Shown in pieces: positions 24,276-33,810 of a DNA stretch of 35,666 nt. The first letter of the stretch is position 1. Every line of letters begins with the position of its first letter. This DNA comes from Meridianimarinicoccus zhengii. GTDB taxonomy: Bacteria; Pseudomonadota; Alphaproteobacteria; Rhodobacterales; Rhodobacteraceae. The notes under the pieces were generated by a model. That model saw only the letters and a list, made by a program, of their open reading frames with translations, was not told the DNA's origin and did no database searches. The position numbers were made by a program, and so were the translations under genes. Location: assembly GCF_003254465.1 (NCBI RefSeq), contig NZ_QDFI01000044.1, forward strand, positions 1 through 35,666, given 5' to 3'.

Positions 24276-25356
24276 TATGTCCTCCTCCCTCGTCTGTCTG
24301 TCCCGCTGGTCCCCGCGCGGGCGCGATCAGCCGCCGCCGCACGGGGAACAACTGCACACCGGTCCGGTCCGAAATCAGCCCCCAAAGCCCCCTTCGTGCG
24401 AACAGCATGATGACGATGCCAAGACAGCCCAGCACGATCAGGTAGGTCGCCCCGAAATCCGCCAACAATTCCTGGAGCATGAAGAACACGAGCACGCCGA
24501 TGATCGGACCCTCGATCGTCCCGATGCCGCCGATCACCACGATGAAGATCACGAAGGCCGTCCATTGCGTCACGGCGAAGGCGCTGTCGGGGCTGATGCG
24601 CCCGTTCTGCAGGAAGATCAGCCCGCCCGCGATCCCGGTGCCGAAGGCGGCGACAAGGAACACGATCCATTTCATCCGCGCGGCATCCACGCCCACGGAT
24701 TTCGCCGCCTCCACGTTGTCGCGCAGCGCCGCCAGCGCCAGCCCGCGCCGGGTGCGCAGGAACCAGTAGATGCCGCCGATCGTCGCCGCCGCCAGCGCCA
24801 GCGCCAGCCAGTAGGCGAGGATGTCGCGCGCCGCCGAGGACCGGACATCGAACGCCGCCTCGATCCATGTCACGCCCCACATTGCGTCCCGCGCATCGCG
24901 CGGCAGCGACGTGCCGGTGCCGCCGCCCACGGCCTGCCATTGCGCGACGGTCAGGCGCACGACCTCGGCCACGACCCATGTGCCGATGGCGAAATAGGCC
25001 CCGCTGAGCCGGAAGGCGAAGAACGCCGTCGGGATCGCCAGCAGCAGCGCGAAGACCCCCGACAGCAGGATCGCCGCGACGGGGTTCACCCCCCACAGGA
25101 TCGTCGCCGCGAAGAGCATATAGGCCCCGAAGCCCACGAACGCCTGCTGGCCCACGCTGACCAGCCCGGAATAGCCCGCGAGCAGGTTCCAGAACTGCGC
25201 CAGAGTCAGCATCGTGAGGATGAAGAACAGGTCCTGGATCAGGCTGCGCGACGCGAAGGCGGGCAGGATCACGGCGACGGCCAGAAAGGCCAGCGCGGCG
25301 ATGCCGGTGATCGTGCCCGCGCGCGTGCGCGTGGTCAGGGTATGGGTCGCCGCCAT
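24268..25356 (-). CDS. ABC transporter permease, branched-chain amino acid type (LivM-like)
   Basis: A 362-residue inner membrane permease of the LivM group, with about nine to ten hydrophobic helices. NLLAGYSGLVSVGQQAFVGFGAY and RLSGAYFAIGTWVVAE are typical LivM stretches, seen here in pieces, and RTRRGLALAALRDNVEAAKSVGV is the coupling region that contacts the ATPase; FLQNGRISPDSAF and VIGGIGTIEGPIIG come later. The C-terminal tail (VRRRLIAPARGPAG) is basic. It begins at an ATG at 25356 that shares one base with the stop of the LivH-like gene (TGATG). Together with the neighbouring genes it should import a carboxylated or aromatic substrate rather than an amino acid, judged by context. Confidence 0.93.
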   Translation of the reverse strand: MAATHTLTTRTRAGTITGIAALAFLAVAVILPAFASRSLIQDLFFILTMLTLAQFWNLLAGYSGLVSVGQQAFVGFGAYMLFAATILWGVNPVAAILLSGVFALLLAIPTAFFAFRLSGAYFAIGTWVVAEVVRLTVAQWQAVGGGTGTSLPRDARDAMWGVTWIEAAFDVRSSAARDILAYWLALALAAATIGGIYWFLRTRRGLALAALRDNVEAAKSVGVDAARMKWIVFLVAAFGTGIAGGLIFLQNGRISPDSAFAVTQWTAFVIFIVVIGGIGTIEGPIIGVLVFFMLQELLADFGATYLIVLGCLGIVIMLFARRGLWGLISDRTGVQLFPVRRRLIAPARGPAGQTDEGGGHND

Positions 25357-26219
25357 CAGTCCACCGCCCTCGGAAACAGGCCGCGCGGGCGAACAAGCAG
25401 CACAATCAGGAACGCGACATGCCCCGCGAGGATCTGCCATTCGGGGTTGATCGCGGCGCCCACGGTCTGCGCCACGCCGATGATGATGCCCCCCGCAAGC
25501 GTCCCCCAAAGCGACCCGAGGCCCCCGATGATGACCGCCTCGAAGGCATAGATCAGCCGCGCGGGCCCGACATAGGGATCGAAGTTGGACCGCGTGCCGA
25601 GATACAGCGCGGCGATCGTCGCGACCACGAGGGCGAGGCCCATCGCCGTGGCGAAGACCCGGTCGGGCCGGATCCCCATAAGGCTGGCCGTCACCGGGTC
25701 GTCCGACGTGGCACGGAACGCCCGCCCGATGGCCGTGCGATAGAAGATCTGGTTGAGTCCCACGATCACGGCGATGGCCGATCCGAAGGTCAGAAGCGGC
25801 AGCAGGCCCATCGTGACCGGCCCCACCGCGACCGACGCGGTTTCCAGCGGCCCCATGGAAATGCGCTGGCTGTCGGCGGAGAATCCTTCAAGCAGACTGT
25901 TCTGGATCACGACCGACAGCCCGAAGGTGACCAGAAGCGGCGGCAGGATGTCGTCGCCCAGCGTGCGGTTCAGCACGGCCTTCTGAAGCACCCAGCCGAT
26001 GGAGAACATTACAGGCGCCGCGACCAGCGCCGCCACGAACGGGTTCAACCCCAGCACGGACACCACCACAAGGATCAGGTAGGCGCCCATCACGATCAGG
26101 TCCCCATGGGCAAGGTTCACCAACCGCATGATCCCGAACACGAGGCTCAGCCCCGCCGCGAACAGCGCATAGAGCCCGCCCAGCAGCACCCCCTGCACGA
26201 TGGTGTCGATCCAGATCAT
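25356..26219 (-). CDS. ABC transporter permease, branched-chain amino acid type (LivH-like)
   Basis: A 287-residue inner membrane permease with about eight hydrophobic segments. The start IDTIVQGVLLGGLYALFAAGLSL and MRLVNLAHGDLIVMGAY, seen here in pieces, are diagnostic of LivH. RTAIGRAFRATSDDPVTASLMG is the ATPase-coupling loop, and AVIIGGLGSLWGTLAGGIIIG is the conserved C-terminal glycine-rich helix. GGGAGG precedes the ATG at 26219. It forms the membrane heterodimer with the LivM-like protein encoded next and overlaps that gene by one base. Confidence 0.93.
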   Translation of the reverse strand: MIWIDTIVQGVLLGGLYALFAAGLSLVFGIMRLVNLAHGDLIVMGAYLILVVVSVLGLNPFVAALVAAPVMFSIGWVLQKAVLNRTLGDDILPPLLVTFGLSVVIQNSLLEGFSADSQRISMGPLETASVAVGPVTMGLLPLLTFGSAIAVIVGLNQIFYRTAIGRAFRATSDDPVTASLMGIRPDRVFATAMGLALVVATIAALYLGTRSNFDPYVGPARLIYAFEAVIIGGLGSLWGTLAGGIIIGVAQTVGAAINPEWQILAGHVAFLIVLLVRPRGLFPRAVD

Positions 26220-26238
26220 GCGTCCTCCCCTGATGCGG

Positions 26239-27032
<794 letters not shown>

Positions 27033-27033
<1 letters not shown>

Positions 27034-27755
27034 CAGACCTCGATCCCCAGATAGATTTCCCGCACCTCGCGGCTGTCCATGATCTCGGCCGGTTCGCCCA
27101 GCCCGATCACGCGCCCGAAATCGAGCACCAGAAGCCGCTCCACCACCGCCGTCAGGGCGTGCAGCACATGCTCGATCCAGATGATCGTCACGCCGCCCGC
27201 ATGGAGCCCGCGGATCGTGTCGATCAGGGCGGCGCATTCGCCGTCGGTCAGCCCGCCCGCGATCTCGTCCAGCAGCAGCAGCTTCGGTTGCGTCGCCATC
27301 GCGCGGGCCAGTTCCAGCCGCTTGCGCTGCAGCAGGCTCAACCCGCCCGCGGGCGTGTTGGCCACGCCCATCAGTTCGGTCTGGTCGAGCACGCGGGCGA
27401 CATGATCGACGACCGCGCTTTCCGGCCGGTCCTGCCCGTGGGTCGCGGCGACGAGAAGGTTCTCGAACACCGTCAGGCCGGTGAAGGGCTGCGGGATCTG
27501 GAAGGACCGCCCCATCCCGTCAAGACAACGCTGCATCGGCGGGATGCGCGTCACGTCGCGGCCCTGGTATTTGATCCGCCCCGCGTCCGGCACGAGGTTC
27601 CCGGTGATGAGGTTGAACAGCGTCGACTTGCCCGCGCCGTTCGGCCCGATGATGCCGAGGGCCTGGCCTTCGGGCACATCGAAGCTGATACCGTCGGCCA
27701 CCTTCAGGGCGCCGAAGCTTTTTGTCACGTCGTGCAGCGACAGGATCATGCCCAT
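27033..27755 (-). CDS. ABC transporter ATP-binding protein (LivG-like)
   Basis: A 240-residue ATPase. Walker A is GPNGAGKST, Walker B LLLLDEIAGGLTDGE, and the switch His is in IIWIEHVLHAL. The signature is degenerate: GLSLLQRKRLELARAMA, where LSxGQ is expected, so one of the two ATP sites formed with the LivF-like partner may be weakened. GMGRSFQIPQPFTGLTVFENLLVAA, seen here as two adjoining parts, is the typical LivG Q-loop region. The ATG at 27755 has a GGGGGAG site; in-frame ATGs at 27773 and 27749 are less likely. It lies 65 bases after the binding-protein gene. Confidence 0.92.
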
Positions 27756-27820
27756 CCCGGTTTCTCCCCCCATGGCGCGCGGCCCGGCGTCAATGCCGGG
27801 CCGCACCTCGTGGCCCTACG

Positions 27821-29101
27821 TCAGACCAGCGGTTCCATCACGCCCTGCGTCGGGATGTCGGGCGCGGTGGAGTTGTCCACCACGGCAAGCTCGAAGCTGC
27901 CGTCCTCCTGCCGCCGCCACTGGCCACCCACGAGCGGCGTCTTGCAGACGTTCTGCGCCGCGAAGGGCGGCACGCCCTCGCCGTTCCAGGCGATGCGGCC
28001 CACGATCGTCTCCAGATCCGTCGCGGCAATCGTTTCCGCCACAAGATCGGGGTCGGTCGGATCGTCCGCCCGCTTGATGACATCCGCCGCCATCTCGAAC
28101 AGCGAGTGGACGAAGCCGATGGGCTGGGTCCAGGGCCGCCCGGTAGCGTCGGTGAAGGCCGCCGCCAGATCGCCGCAACCCTGCCCCGTCAGAGAAGATG
28201 TGAAGGGATGGTTCGCCGACCACCAGACCTCGGACGACAGGTTGTGCCCCGCCTCGCCCAGCGTTTCGACCGATTGCGGGAACAGGATCGCCTTCGCCAC
28301 GGTGATCGCCTTGGGATTGAACCCCTGCTGGATCGCCTGATTGCGGAAGGTGGTGAAGTCCGGCGGGATCACAACGCCGGTCACGATCTCGCAATTCGCC
28401 TGCCGGAACGCGTTGATCTGGGCCGAGAAGTCGTCGGTCAGGTTCTGGAACCGCCCCGGATCGACGGTGGTGAAGCCTGCTTCGGCAAAGCCCGGCGCCA
28501 CGCCCACATCCGGGTCGCCCCAGGCGTTGCCGTCGGCATCGTTGGGGAACAGCCCGCCGACCTGCTTGTTGGTGTCAAGCTGGCCCCACATGCTGGTGAA
28601 GACGGCGATGACGTCCTCCAGCCCCCAGAAATAATGGAACGTGTAGTCGAAGGGCCGCCAGCTGTCCGGCGCGCGGGGATTGCCCTGCTGGCCGATGAAC
28701 CAAGGCTGCCACGGTGCCTTGGTCGAAATCGTCGGGATGCCTTCGCTTTCGCACACGGTCGAGACGGGGTTGGTCGTCTCGGGGGTGGAGGCGACCAGCA
28801 TCAGGTGAATCTCATCGTCGATGATGAGTTCCTGAGCCACGTCGGCGGCCCGGTTCGGGTTCGACTGGCTGTCGCGCACCAGCACCTCGACATTCAGCCC
28901 CTGCTCGGCCGCGACGCGGTTGAACGTCTCGATGGTGAACGCGTCGGCCTCGGCGAATCCGGCCAGCGGCCCGGTCTGCGGGCTGACATAGCCGATACGG
29001 ACGGTCGTGCCCTGCGCCAGCGCTGGGGCCGCAAGCCCGCCCGCCGACAGCACGAGCCCGCTGGCCGCGCCCGACTTCAGAAGTCTTCTTCTCATGATCA
29101 T
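27821..29101 (-). CDS. ABC transporter substrate-binding protein (LivJ/type I periplasmic)
   Basis: A 426-residue periplasmic binding protein, the recognition component of the importer encoded by the next four genes. The signal peptide starts MIMRRRLLKSGAASG and carries a twin-arginine-like RRRLLK motif, ending at APALAQG, so Tat export is plausible. RIGYVSPQTGPLAGFAEADA and VLVRDSQSNPNRAADVAQEL are typical of Peripla_BP_6; HLMLVASTPETTNPVSTVCE and KQVGGLFPNDADGNAWGDP follow. Three Cys lie in the second half (NCEIVTG, GCGDLA, VCKTPL). Relatives in catabolic clusters often bind aromatic acids rather than amino acids, which is inferred here. GGGAGG precedes the ATG at 29101. Confidence 0.9.
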   Translation of the reverse strand: MIMRRRLLKSGAASGLVLSAGGLAAPALAQGTTVRIGYVSPQTGPLAGFAEADAFTIETFNRVAAEQGLNVEVLVRDSQSNPNRAADVAQELIIDDEIHLMLVASTPETTNPVSTVCESEGIPTISTKAPWQPWFIGQQGNPRAPDSWRPFDYTFHYFWGLEDVIAVFTSMWGQLDTNKQVGGLFPNDADGNAWGDPDVGVAPGFAEAGFTTVDPGRFQNLTDDFSAQINAFRQANCEIVTGVVIPPDFTTFRNQAIQQGFNPKAITVAKAILFPQSVETLGEAGHNLSSEVWWSANHPFTSSLTGQGCGDLAAAFTDATGRPWTQPIGFVHSLFEMAADVIKRADDPTDPDLVAETIAATDLETIVGRIAWNGEGVPPFAAQNVCKTPLVGGQWRRQEDGSFELAVVDNSTAPDIPTQGVMEPLV

Positions 29102-29129
29102 GGTGGTCCTCCCTGATGTCTGTCGTGGT

Positions 29130-30194
29130 TCACTCTGGCCGTGCGCCCTCCCAGGCGGCCTGCAGAAGCGCCCGGATATCGTCCTCCCCGAACGGGCGCG
29201 GATTGGCGTAGCTGTTCTGGACGGCGATACCGGCGGCACGGTCGAGATCGGCCTCGGTCAGGCCCAGATCCGCCAGCCGCAGCGGCGCGCCGAGCGTCTG
29301 CGCGAAATCCCACAGCCCGCCCCCGACCGACCCGCCGAAGATGCGGGCGATGCCGCCCAGACGGTCGGTCGCGGCGGCGTTGAAGCCCGCGGTATGCGGC
29401 AGAAGGATCGCGTGGGTCTCGGCATGGGGCAGGCCGAAGCTGCCGCCCAGCACATGCGCCAGCTTGTGGTGCAGCGACATGGTCGTGTAGCCGAGTGCTG
29501 TGGAACAGAGCCACGCGCCATAGAGCACCTCCGCCCGCGCCACGCGGTCATCGGCAGATTCGACGACACGTGGCAGCCCGTCGCGGAAAGCGCGCACGCC
29601 ATCATGGGCCATCATTCCGACCACCGGGTTCGCGTCGGGCGCATAGAGCGCCTCGATCCCGTGCGCGATGGCGTTGAGCGCCGAGTTGACCGTCATGGCC
29701 GTCGGTAAGCCCAGCGTCAGGTCCACGTCATAGACCACGGTTTCGGGCCGGATCGACGCATCGCGGCGCGTGGTCTTGTACCCGCCTTCGGTCTCGCCAA
29801 GGATATCGGTCATTTCCGACCCGGCATAGGTCGTGGGAACGGCCACATGGTCCGCGCCGGTTCGGGTTACGATGGCCTTGCCCAGCCCTATCGTCGATCC
29901 GCCGCCAAGCGCCACGACACAATCCGCCCCGGCGGCGCGATAGGCCGCCACGGCGCGCTCCGTCACGGCGACGGGGGTGTGCATCTCGGCTTCCGCGAAG
30001 ACGCCCGCCGACACATCCCCAAGCGCGGCCGCCAACGCCTCTGCATCCTCGGCCTGCCCCGGCGTGGACAGCACGAGCGCGCGATGGCGGCCAAGGCGCT
30101 GCACTTCGGCCGCGACCCCGGCCAGCGTGCCCGAACCGAAGACGACGCGGGTGGATATGCCGGGAAAGACGAAACCGCCCTCAAGCGCGCTCAT
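29130..30194 (-). CDS. Maleylacetate reductase (iron-containing alcohol dehydrogenase family)
   Basis: A 354-residue enzyme that should reduce maleylacetate to 3-oxoadipate with NAD(P)H, the step after hydroxyquinol cleavage. GGGSTIGLGKAIV binds the cofactor; VPTTYAGSEMTDILGET and HGIEALYAPDANPVV follow. SLHHKLAHVLGGSFGLPHAETHA, given here in part as LHHKLAHVLGG, is the maleylacetate reductase signature within this family. NPRPFGEDDIRALLQAAWEGA ends the protein. The ATG at 30194 overlaps the stop of the hydrolase gene as ATGA. Its presence with a hydroxyquinol dioxygenase is the main reason to read the operon as a hydroxyquinol pathway. Confidence 0.92.
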   Translation of the reverse strand: MSALEGGFVFPGISTRVVFGSGTLAGVAAEVQRLGRHRALVLSTPGQAEDAEALAAALGDVSAGVFAEAEMHTPVAVTERAVAAYRAAGADCVVALGGGSTIGLGKAIVTRTGADHVAVPTTYAGSEMTDILGETEGGYKTTRRDASIRPETVVYDVDLTLGLPTAMTVNSALNAIAHGIEALYAPDANPVVGMMAHDGVRAFRDGLPRVVESADDRVARAEVLYGAWLCSTALGYTTMSLHHKLAHVLGGSFGLPHAETHAILLPHTAGFNAAATDRLGGIARIFGGSVGGGLWDFAQTLGAPLRLADLGLTEADLDRAAGIAVQNSYANPRPFGEDDIRALLQAAWEGARPE

Positions 30195-30835
30195 GCCGTT
30201 CCTCCCAACGCGGGCGCACCCACGGCGATGGCGCTGAACAGGCCGGAAAGTTCGGCGCATTCCGCATCCGACACCGTGTGGGGCCGCCCCGGCAGCACAT
30301 CGGCCCGCAGCCGGACGCCCGCGGCCGACAGATCGCCAAGCATCCGGTGGAACGCCCAGAGCGGTATCCACGGATCGGCATCGCCGCAGCTTGCATAGAC
30401 CGGCAGCGCGCGCAGGTCAGCCCGCGGCAGGCCCGAGGACGCGGCCCCCACCCGGCACCCGGTCAGGGCCGCAAGCGCGTCGGCCTGCCCCCCGCGCATC
30501 AGGTATTCCGCCGCGACGCAGGCCCCTTGCGAGAACCCCGCAAGGATCACGGGCACACCGGGACAGGTCGTCCGCGCGTCCTCCACCGCCCGGCCAACGA
30601 TGCCAAGCGCGTCGGAAAGCTGGGCCGCCGTGACCTCTGCCAACGGATCGACCGCCCGCGCATCGTACCACGCGCCGCGCGGCGCGCGCGGCAGCACGAA
30701 ATGCACGTCAGGCGCATCGAGCCGCGACAGGATGCCTGCCACCATGTCCTCCGGCGTCTGACCGCGCCCGTGGACGAACACGCAGACCGCGCGCGCGCTG
30801 TCGGGCGTGGCCCCGTGATGGCTGGCTTGTGTCAT
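30191..30835 (-). CDS. Alpha/beta hydrolase, phospholipase/carboxylesterase family
   Basis: A 214-residue serine hydrolase. VCVFVHGRGQTPEDM holds the oxyanion region. The nucleophile Ser102 is in LAGFSQGACVA, Asp154 in CGDADPWIP and His186 in PGRPHTVSD, so the catalytic triad is complete. The family includes small carboxylesterases and MhqD of Bacillus subtilis, which is encoded with hydroquinone dioxygenases and confers quinone resistance. Here too the gene lies 11 bases after an extradiol dioxygenase of the hydroquinone type, which supports a role on an ester, lactone or ring-cleavage product, but the reaction is not known. Confidence 0.88.
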   Translation of the reverse strand: MTQASHHGATPDSARAVCVFVHGRGQTPEDMVAGILSRLDAPDVHFVLPRAPRGAWYDARAVDPLAEVTAAQLSDALGIVGRAVEDARTTCPGVPVILAGFSQGACVAAEYLMRGGQADALAALTGCRVGAASSGLPRADLRALPVYASCGDADPWIPLWAFHRMLGDLSAAGVRLRADVLPGRPHTVSDAECAELSGLFSAIAVGAPALGGTA

Positions 30836-30846
30836 CGGTCGATCCC

Positions 30847-31812
30847 TCAGGCGTCCTGGAAGCTGGCGGGTTCAAGCCCGGCGATCAGCTCGTCCTTGCG
30901 ATCCGCGAACCATGGCGGGAACACGAGCGTCGACCCGATGGCGTCGGCGGGTTCGTCCTTCGCCCAGCCCTCGGGCACCGTCCAGGCCAGTTCGAACAGC
31001 GCGCCGCCCGGCGAGCGGACATAGCAGGACTTGAAATACATCCGGTCCTTCTGCTCCGAGATGTCGGTAAAGCCGAGCCCCTCGATATGCGCGCGCAGCT
31101 TCAGCTGGCTTTCCTCGTCGCCCGTGTTGAGGGCGAAATGGTGGATCGTGCCCCCGGACAGCGTCCATGTCCCCTGCGGCTCATCGCGGATTTCCGTGAC
31201 CTCCACCACGCTGGTGGGCCCGTTCGGGTTCGGCACCTCATAGGCCATGCCGTCCGCATCATCGGCCATCTTCTTCAGGGGCAGCGCGATGGTCAGGAAA
31301 TCATCCATCGCATTGCGGTCTGTCACCGCCACGACCCCGCCATAGATGCCCTTGATCCCGTGCTCTGCCGAAATGCCCTCGGCCTCGTTGGCGATGGGCG
31401 TGCGGTTGTCGCCGGGGTTCTCGACCAGTTGCAGCTCGATGCCCGACGGATGGCGGAATTCGACCCGGTCCAGCCCGAAGCGGTTGCCCTTCGTGGCCGC
31501 GATCCCGCGTTCGTTCAGGCGGTTCACCCAGAAATCCGACGCGCCCACCGGGATCGCCTGCTGCACCACCTTGGACTGGTTCGTGCCCCGGCGCCCGTAG
31601 ATGCCCGGCTTGCGGAAGGGGAAGGTCGTGATGATGGTCGACTCGTCGCCGTTCCGCGATCCGTAATACAGGTGATAGACGGGCAGCACGCCGTCGAACA
31701 GCACCGTGCGCTTGACGGAATAGAGCCCGAGATCCTTGGTGAAGAAATCGAAATCCTCCTGCGCGCCGTCGGTGCTCATGGTCAGGTGATGATAGCCGCT
31801 GATCGCTGACAT
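30847..31812 (-). CDS. VOC-family ring-cleaving dioxygenase (PcpA/LinE/MhqO-like)
   Basis: A 321-residue two-module vicinal-oxygen-chelate protein. Its layout closely follows PcpA, the Fe(II) 2,6-dichlorohydroquinone 1,2-dioxygenase: His9 in GYHHLTMSTDG, His225 in GGTIHHFALN and Glu274 in GALFELAWTVP fall at the positions of its three iron ligands, each shifted by two residues. FFTKDLGLYSVKRTVLFDG, PVYHLYYG and STIITTFPFRKPG are also shared with that group. It would open hydroquinone or chlorohydroquinone rings. The paired hydrolase downstream recalls the MhqO/MhqD pair of Bacillus. Its product could also feed maleylacetate reductase if oxidised or hydrolysed further. Confidence 0.88.
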   Translation of the reverse strand: MSAISGYHHLTMSTDGAQEDFDFFTKDLGLYSVKRTVLFDGVLPVYHLYYGSRNGDESTIITTFPFRKPGIYGRRGTNQSKVVQQAIPVGASDFWVNRLNERGIAATKGNRFGLDRVEFRHPSGIELQLVENPGDNRTPIANEAEGISAEHGIKGIYGGVVAVTDRNAMDDFLTIALPLKKMADDADGMAYEVPNPNGPTSVVEVTEIRDEPQGTWTLSGGTIHHFALNTGDEESQLKLRAHIEGLGFTDISEQKDRMYFKSCYVRSPGGALFELAWTVPEGWAKDEPADAIGSTLVFPPWFADRKDELIAGLEPASFQDA

Positions 31813-31838
31813 GGTATGTCCTCCCTGTGGTCGTCGTG

Positions 31839-32702
31839 TCAGGCGTCTTCCCGCCCCGGATGCGCCCGGGCGAGAACGAATTGGTGGCTGGCCTCGAATC
31901 CGCCATCCCCGCAGGCCGCGAAGCGGGTCACGAGCGCCGGGTGCACCGCGAACAGCGGATCGGCCTCCAGCGCGGGATCGTCGCCGTCGAACAGATGCGT
32001 CGTCAGGGTCTGGAACCCCGGCGCGGAAATGCGGAAATGCAGATGCGCGGGCCGGTCGGGGCTGAGCCCCAGCCGCGCCAGCAGCGCCCCCACCGGTCCG
32101 TCATGGGGGATCGCGTAGCCACCCGGCCGCACGGTGCGCACGATGGCCCTGCCGTCGGGTCCGGCGCGATAGGTGCCGCGCAGGTTCTGGTCCGGCTGGA
32201 GGTCCGGCGCCTGATTTTCATAAAGCCCCGCGCCGTTCGCCTGCCAGACCTCGATCGCGGCGCCGGCCACCGGGTCGCCGTCAAGGTCCAGCACGGCAAG
32301 CTCCAGCACGAGCGGATCGCCGATCCCGTCGATCGAAATGCTTTCCCCGTCGCATTTCACCGGTGCGCCGACGCGATAGAACGGCCCGGCAATGGTGTTG
32401 GGCGTGGCCCCGGCGGGCCGGCGCGTCACCTGCGCCTCGATCAGGCTGGTCAGCCCCAGCGTATCAGCCAGCAGCACCCATTCCTGCCGGCGCGAATCCG
32501 ACGCATGGCCCACATCCGTCAGGAAAGCGACCAGGGCGCGCAGATCGTCGCGGTCCAGCCCTTCTTCCTCAACGATCCGCGCCATCGCGGCAACGGCCCT
32601 GGCAAGCCGGTCCGCCAGTTGCCGGTCCGGCGCCCCGCGCACACGGGCCGCGAACTGCGCGGCGATGTGCCGTCCGGGTCTGTGCATGACGCCAGAGTTC
32701 AT
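31839..32702 (-). CDS. Second intradiol ring-cleavage dioxygenase
   Basis: A 287-residue paralogue of the dioxygenase at the far end of the operon. The iron ligands Tyr161 (AGLYENQ), Tyr196 (GGYAIPHDGPVG), and His220 and His222 (RPAHLHFRI) are all present, so it should be active. The N-terminal linker is Ala/Arg-rich and unlike that of its paralogue, and the loop PNTIAGPFYRVGAP differs from the STVLGPFHV form, which hints at another substrate, such as catechol or a substituted catechol. GGGAGG precedes the ATG at 32702. It is the promoter-proximal gene of the operon, divergent from the LysR regulator. Confidence 0.88.
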   Translation of the reverse strand: MNSGVMHRPGRHIAAQFAARVRGAPDRQLADRLARAVAAMARIVEEEGLDRDDLRALVAFLTDVGHASDSRRQEWVLLADTLGLTSLIEAQVTRRPAGATPNTIAGPFYRVGAPVKCDGESISIDGIGDPLVLELAVLDLDGDPVAGAAIEVWQANGAGLYENQAPDLQPDQNLRGTYRAGPDGRAIVRTVRPGGYAIPHDGPVGALLARLGLSPDRPAHLHFRISAPGFQTLTTHLFDGDDPALEADPLFAVHPALVTRFAACGDGGFEASHQFVLARAHPGREDA

Positions 32703-32770
32703 CGGTATCCTCCCTGTGAAGAAGGATAGACGCAGGATCGTCCTTGATTATTGTTTTATTCGCCCGCAAC

Positions 32771-32785
32771 ATAACAAATTGTTAT
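32771..32785. promoter_or_regulatory. Palindromic LysR-type operator overlapping the regulator start
   Basis: ATAACAA-A-TTGTTAT is a perfect 7+1+7 palindrome and contains the T-N11-A core (T at 32772, A at 32784) of LysR binding sites. It overlaps the ATG of the lysR gene (32784-32786) and lies 69 bases from the divergent dioxygenase start. The surrounding stretch (about 32744-32785) is AT-rich, in strong contrast to the rest of the window, and should hold both divergent promoters. Confidence 0.75.
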
Positions 32786-33758
32786 GAAGATCGACGAAAA
32801 GCACCTCGCCCAACTGGCTGCCGTAGTCGAAACGGGCAGCGTCACGGATGCCGCCAACCGGCTGGGGCTGTCGCAACCGGCCTTGTCGCGCACTCTGTCG
32901 GCGATGGAAAAGCGGCTGGGCGAACCCTTGTTCGAACCGGGCCGCCGCCCCTTGCGCCCCACGATCATCGGGCAGCAACTGGCCGAACACGGGCGCATCA
33001 TCCTCGAAGCATCGCGCAAGGCGTCGGAAACGGTGCGCAGCTTTCGCGCCGGGTCGGTGGGCACGGTCCGCATCGCGGGGGTGCCGTTCTTCATGGACGC
33101 GTTCATCAGCCGGATGATCGGCGAATTCCAGACGCGGCAACCCGATATCCGGGTGGACCAGTCCTATGGCAACCTGCCGGAACTTCTGTCGGGGATTTCG
33201 TCGAACCGGCTCGATCTGGCCATCACGCCGCTGGGGATCGTGGATGCCGGGGGCGGGTTCGCCTTCACGCCGATCCTGCCGGGGCGCAACATCGTGGCGT
33301 GCCGCACGGCGCATCCGCTGCTGCGCAATCGGCGGCTGACCACGAAGGACCTGATCGACTTTCCCTGGATCGCGCCCCTGCCCGGATCGCCGTTGCTGGC
33401 CGACCTGCACGCGATCCTGCTGTCGATCGGGATGTCGGAAATCAACGTGCGCTATTCGGGCGGGTCGCTGCTGTCGGTGTTCAACTATCTGGAGGAAACC
33501 GACGCCCTGACGGTGCTGCCCCATTCGGTCGTTTTCGCCCATCGCAAGGAGCGGCACGTGACCGTCCTGCCGGTGGAGATCCCCCAACCGGCCCGGACGC
33601 TCGGCATCCTGCGGCTGGCGGACGGCCCGCGCCTGCCCGCGGCGGAACGGCTGGCCCGGCACATCACGACGCGCTTCGACGACCTGCGCCAGCTCATCAA
33701 GCGGCACGAGAACTCGATCGTCTGGGGCATGAGCGGCGACCACGACCCCGCGGCCTGA
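32784..33758 (+). CDS. LysR family transcriptional regulator
   Basis: A 324-residue regulator. The N-terminal winged helix-turn-helix (residues 1-60) includes LAAVVETGSVTDAANRLGLS, followed by QPALSRTLSAMEKRLGEPLF, both classic. A periplasmic-binding-like effector domain follows (residues 90-300), with GTVRIAGVPFFMDAFISRM, LPELLSGISSNRLDLAITPLG and TVLPHSVVFAHRK. It lies divergent from the 13-gene catabolic operon and probably activates it on binding an aromatic substrate or ring-cleavage product, while repressing itself through a palindrome at its own start. It is convergent with ftsK, the stops being 52 bases apart. Confidence 0.94.
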   Translation: MKIDEKHLAQLAAVVETGSVTDAANRLGLSQPALSRTLSAMEKRLGEPLFEPGRRPLRPTIIGQQLAEHGRIILEASRKASETVRSFRAGSVGTVRIAGVPFFMDAFISRMIGEFQTRQPDIRVDQSYGNLPELLSGISSNRLDLAITPLGIVDAGGGFAFTPILPGRNIVACRTAHPLLRNRRLTTKDLIDFPWIAPLPGSPLLADLHAILLSIGMSEINVRYSGGSLLSVFNYLEETDALTVLPHSVVFAHRKERHVTVLPVEIPQPARTLGILRLADGPRLPAAERLARHITTRFDDLRQLIKRHENSIVWGMSGDHDPAA

Positions 33759-33810
33759 CCGCCAATGCCCCCCGCCAGTCGTGACGGGTGGGCCGGCGTG
33801 GGGCGCGGGA

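Noticed and set aside
33759-33810. Attachment-site-like repeat at the border of the catabolic block
   Set aside because: I could not match any stretch here to the other border near 20009-20144, and no integrase or transposase is present.
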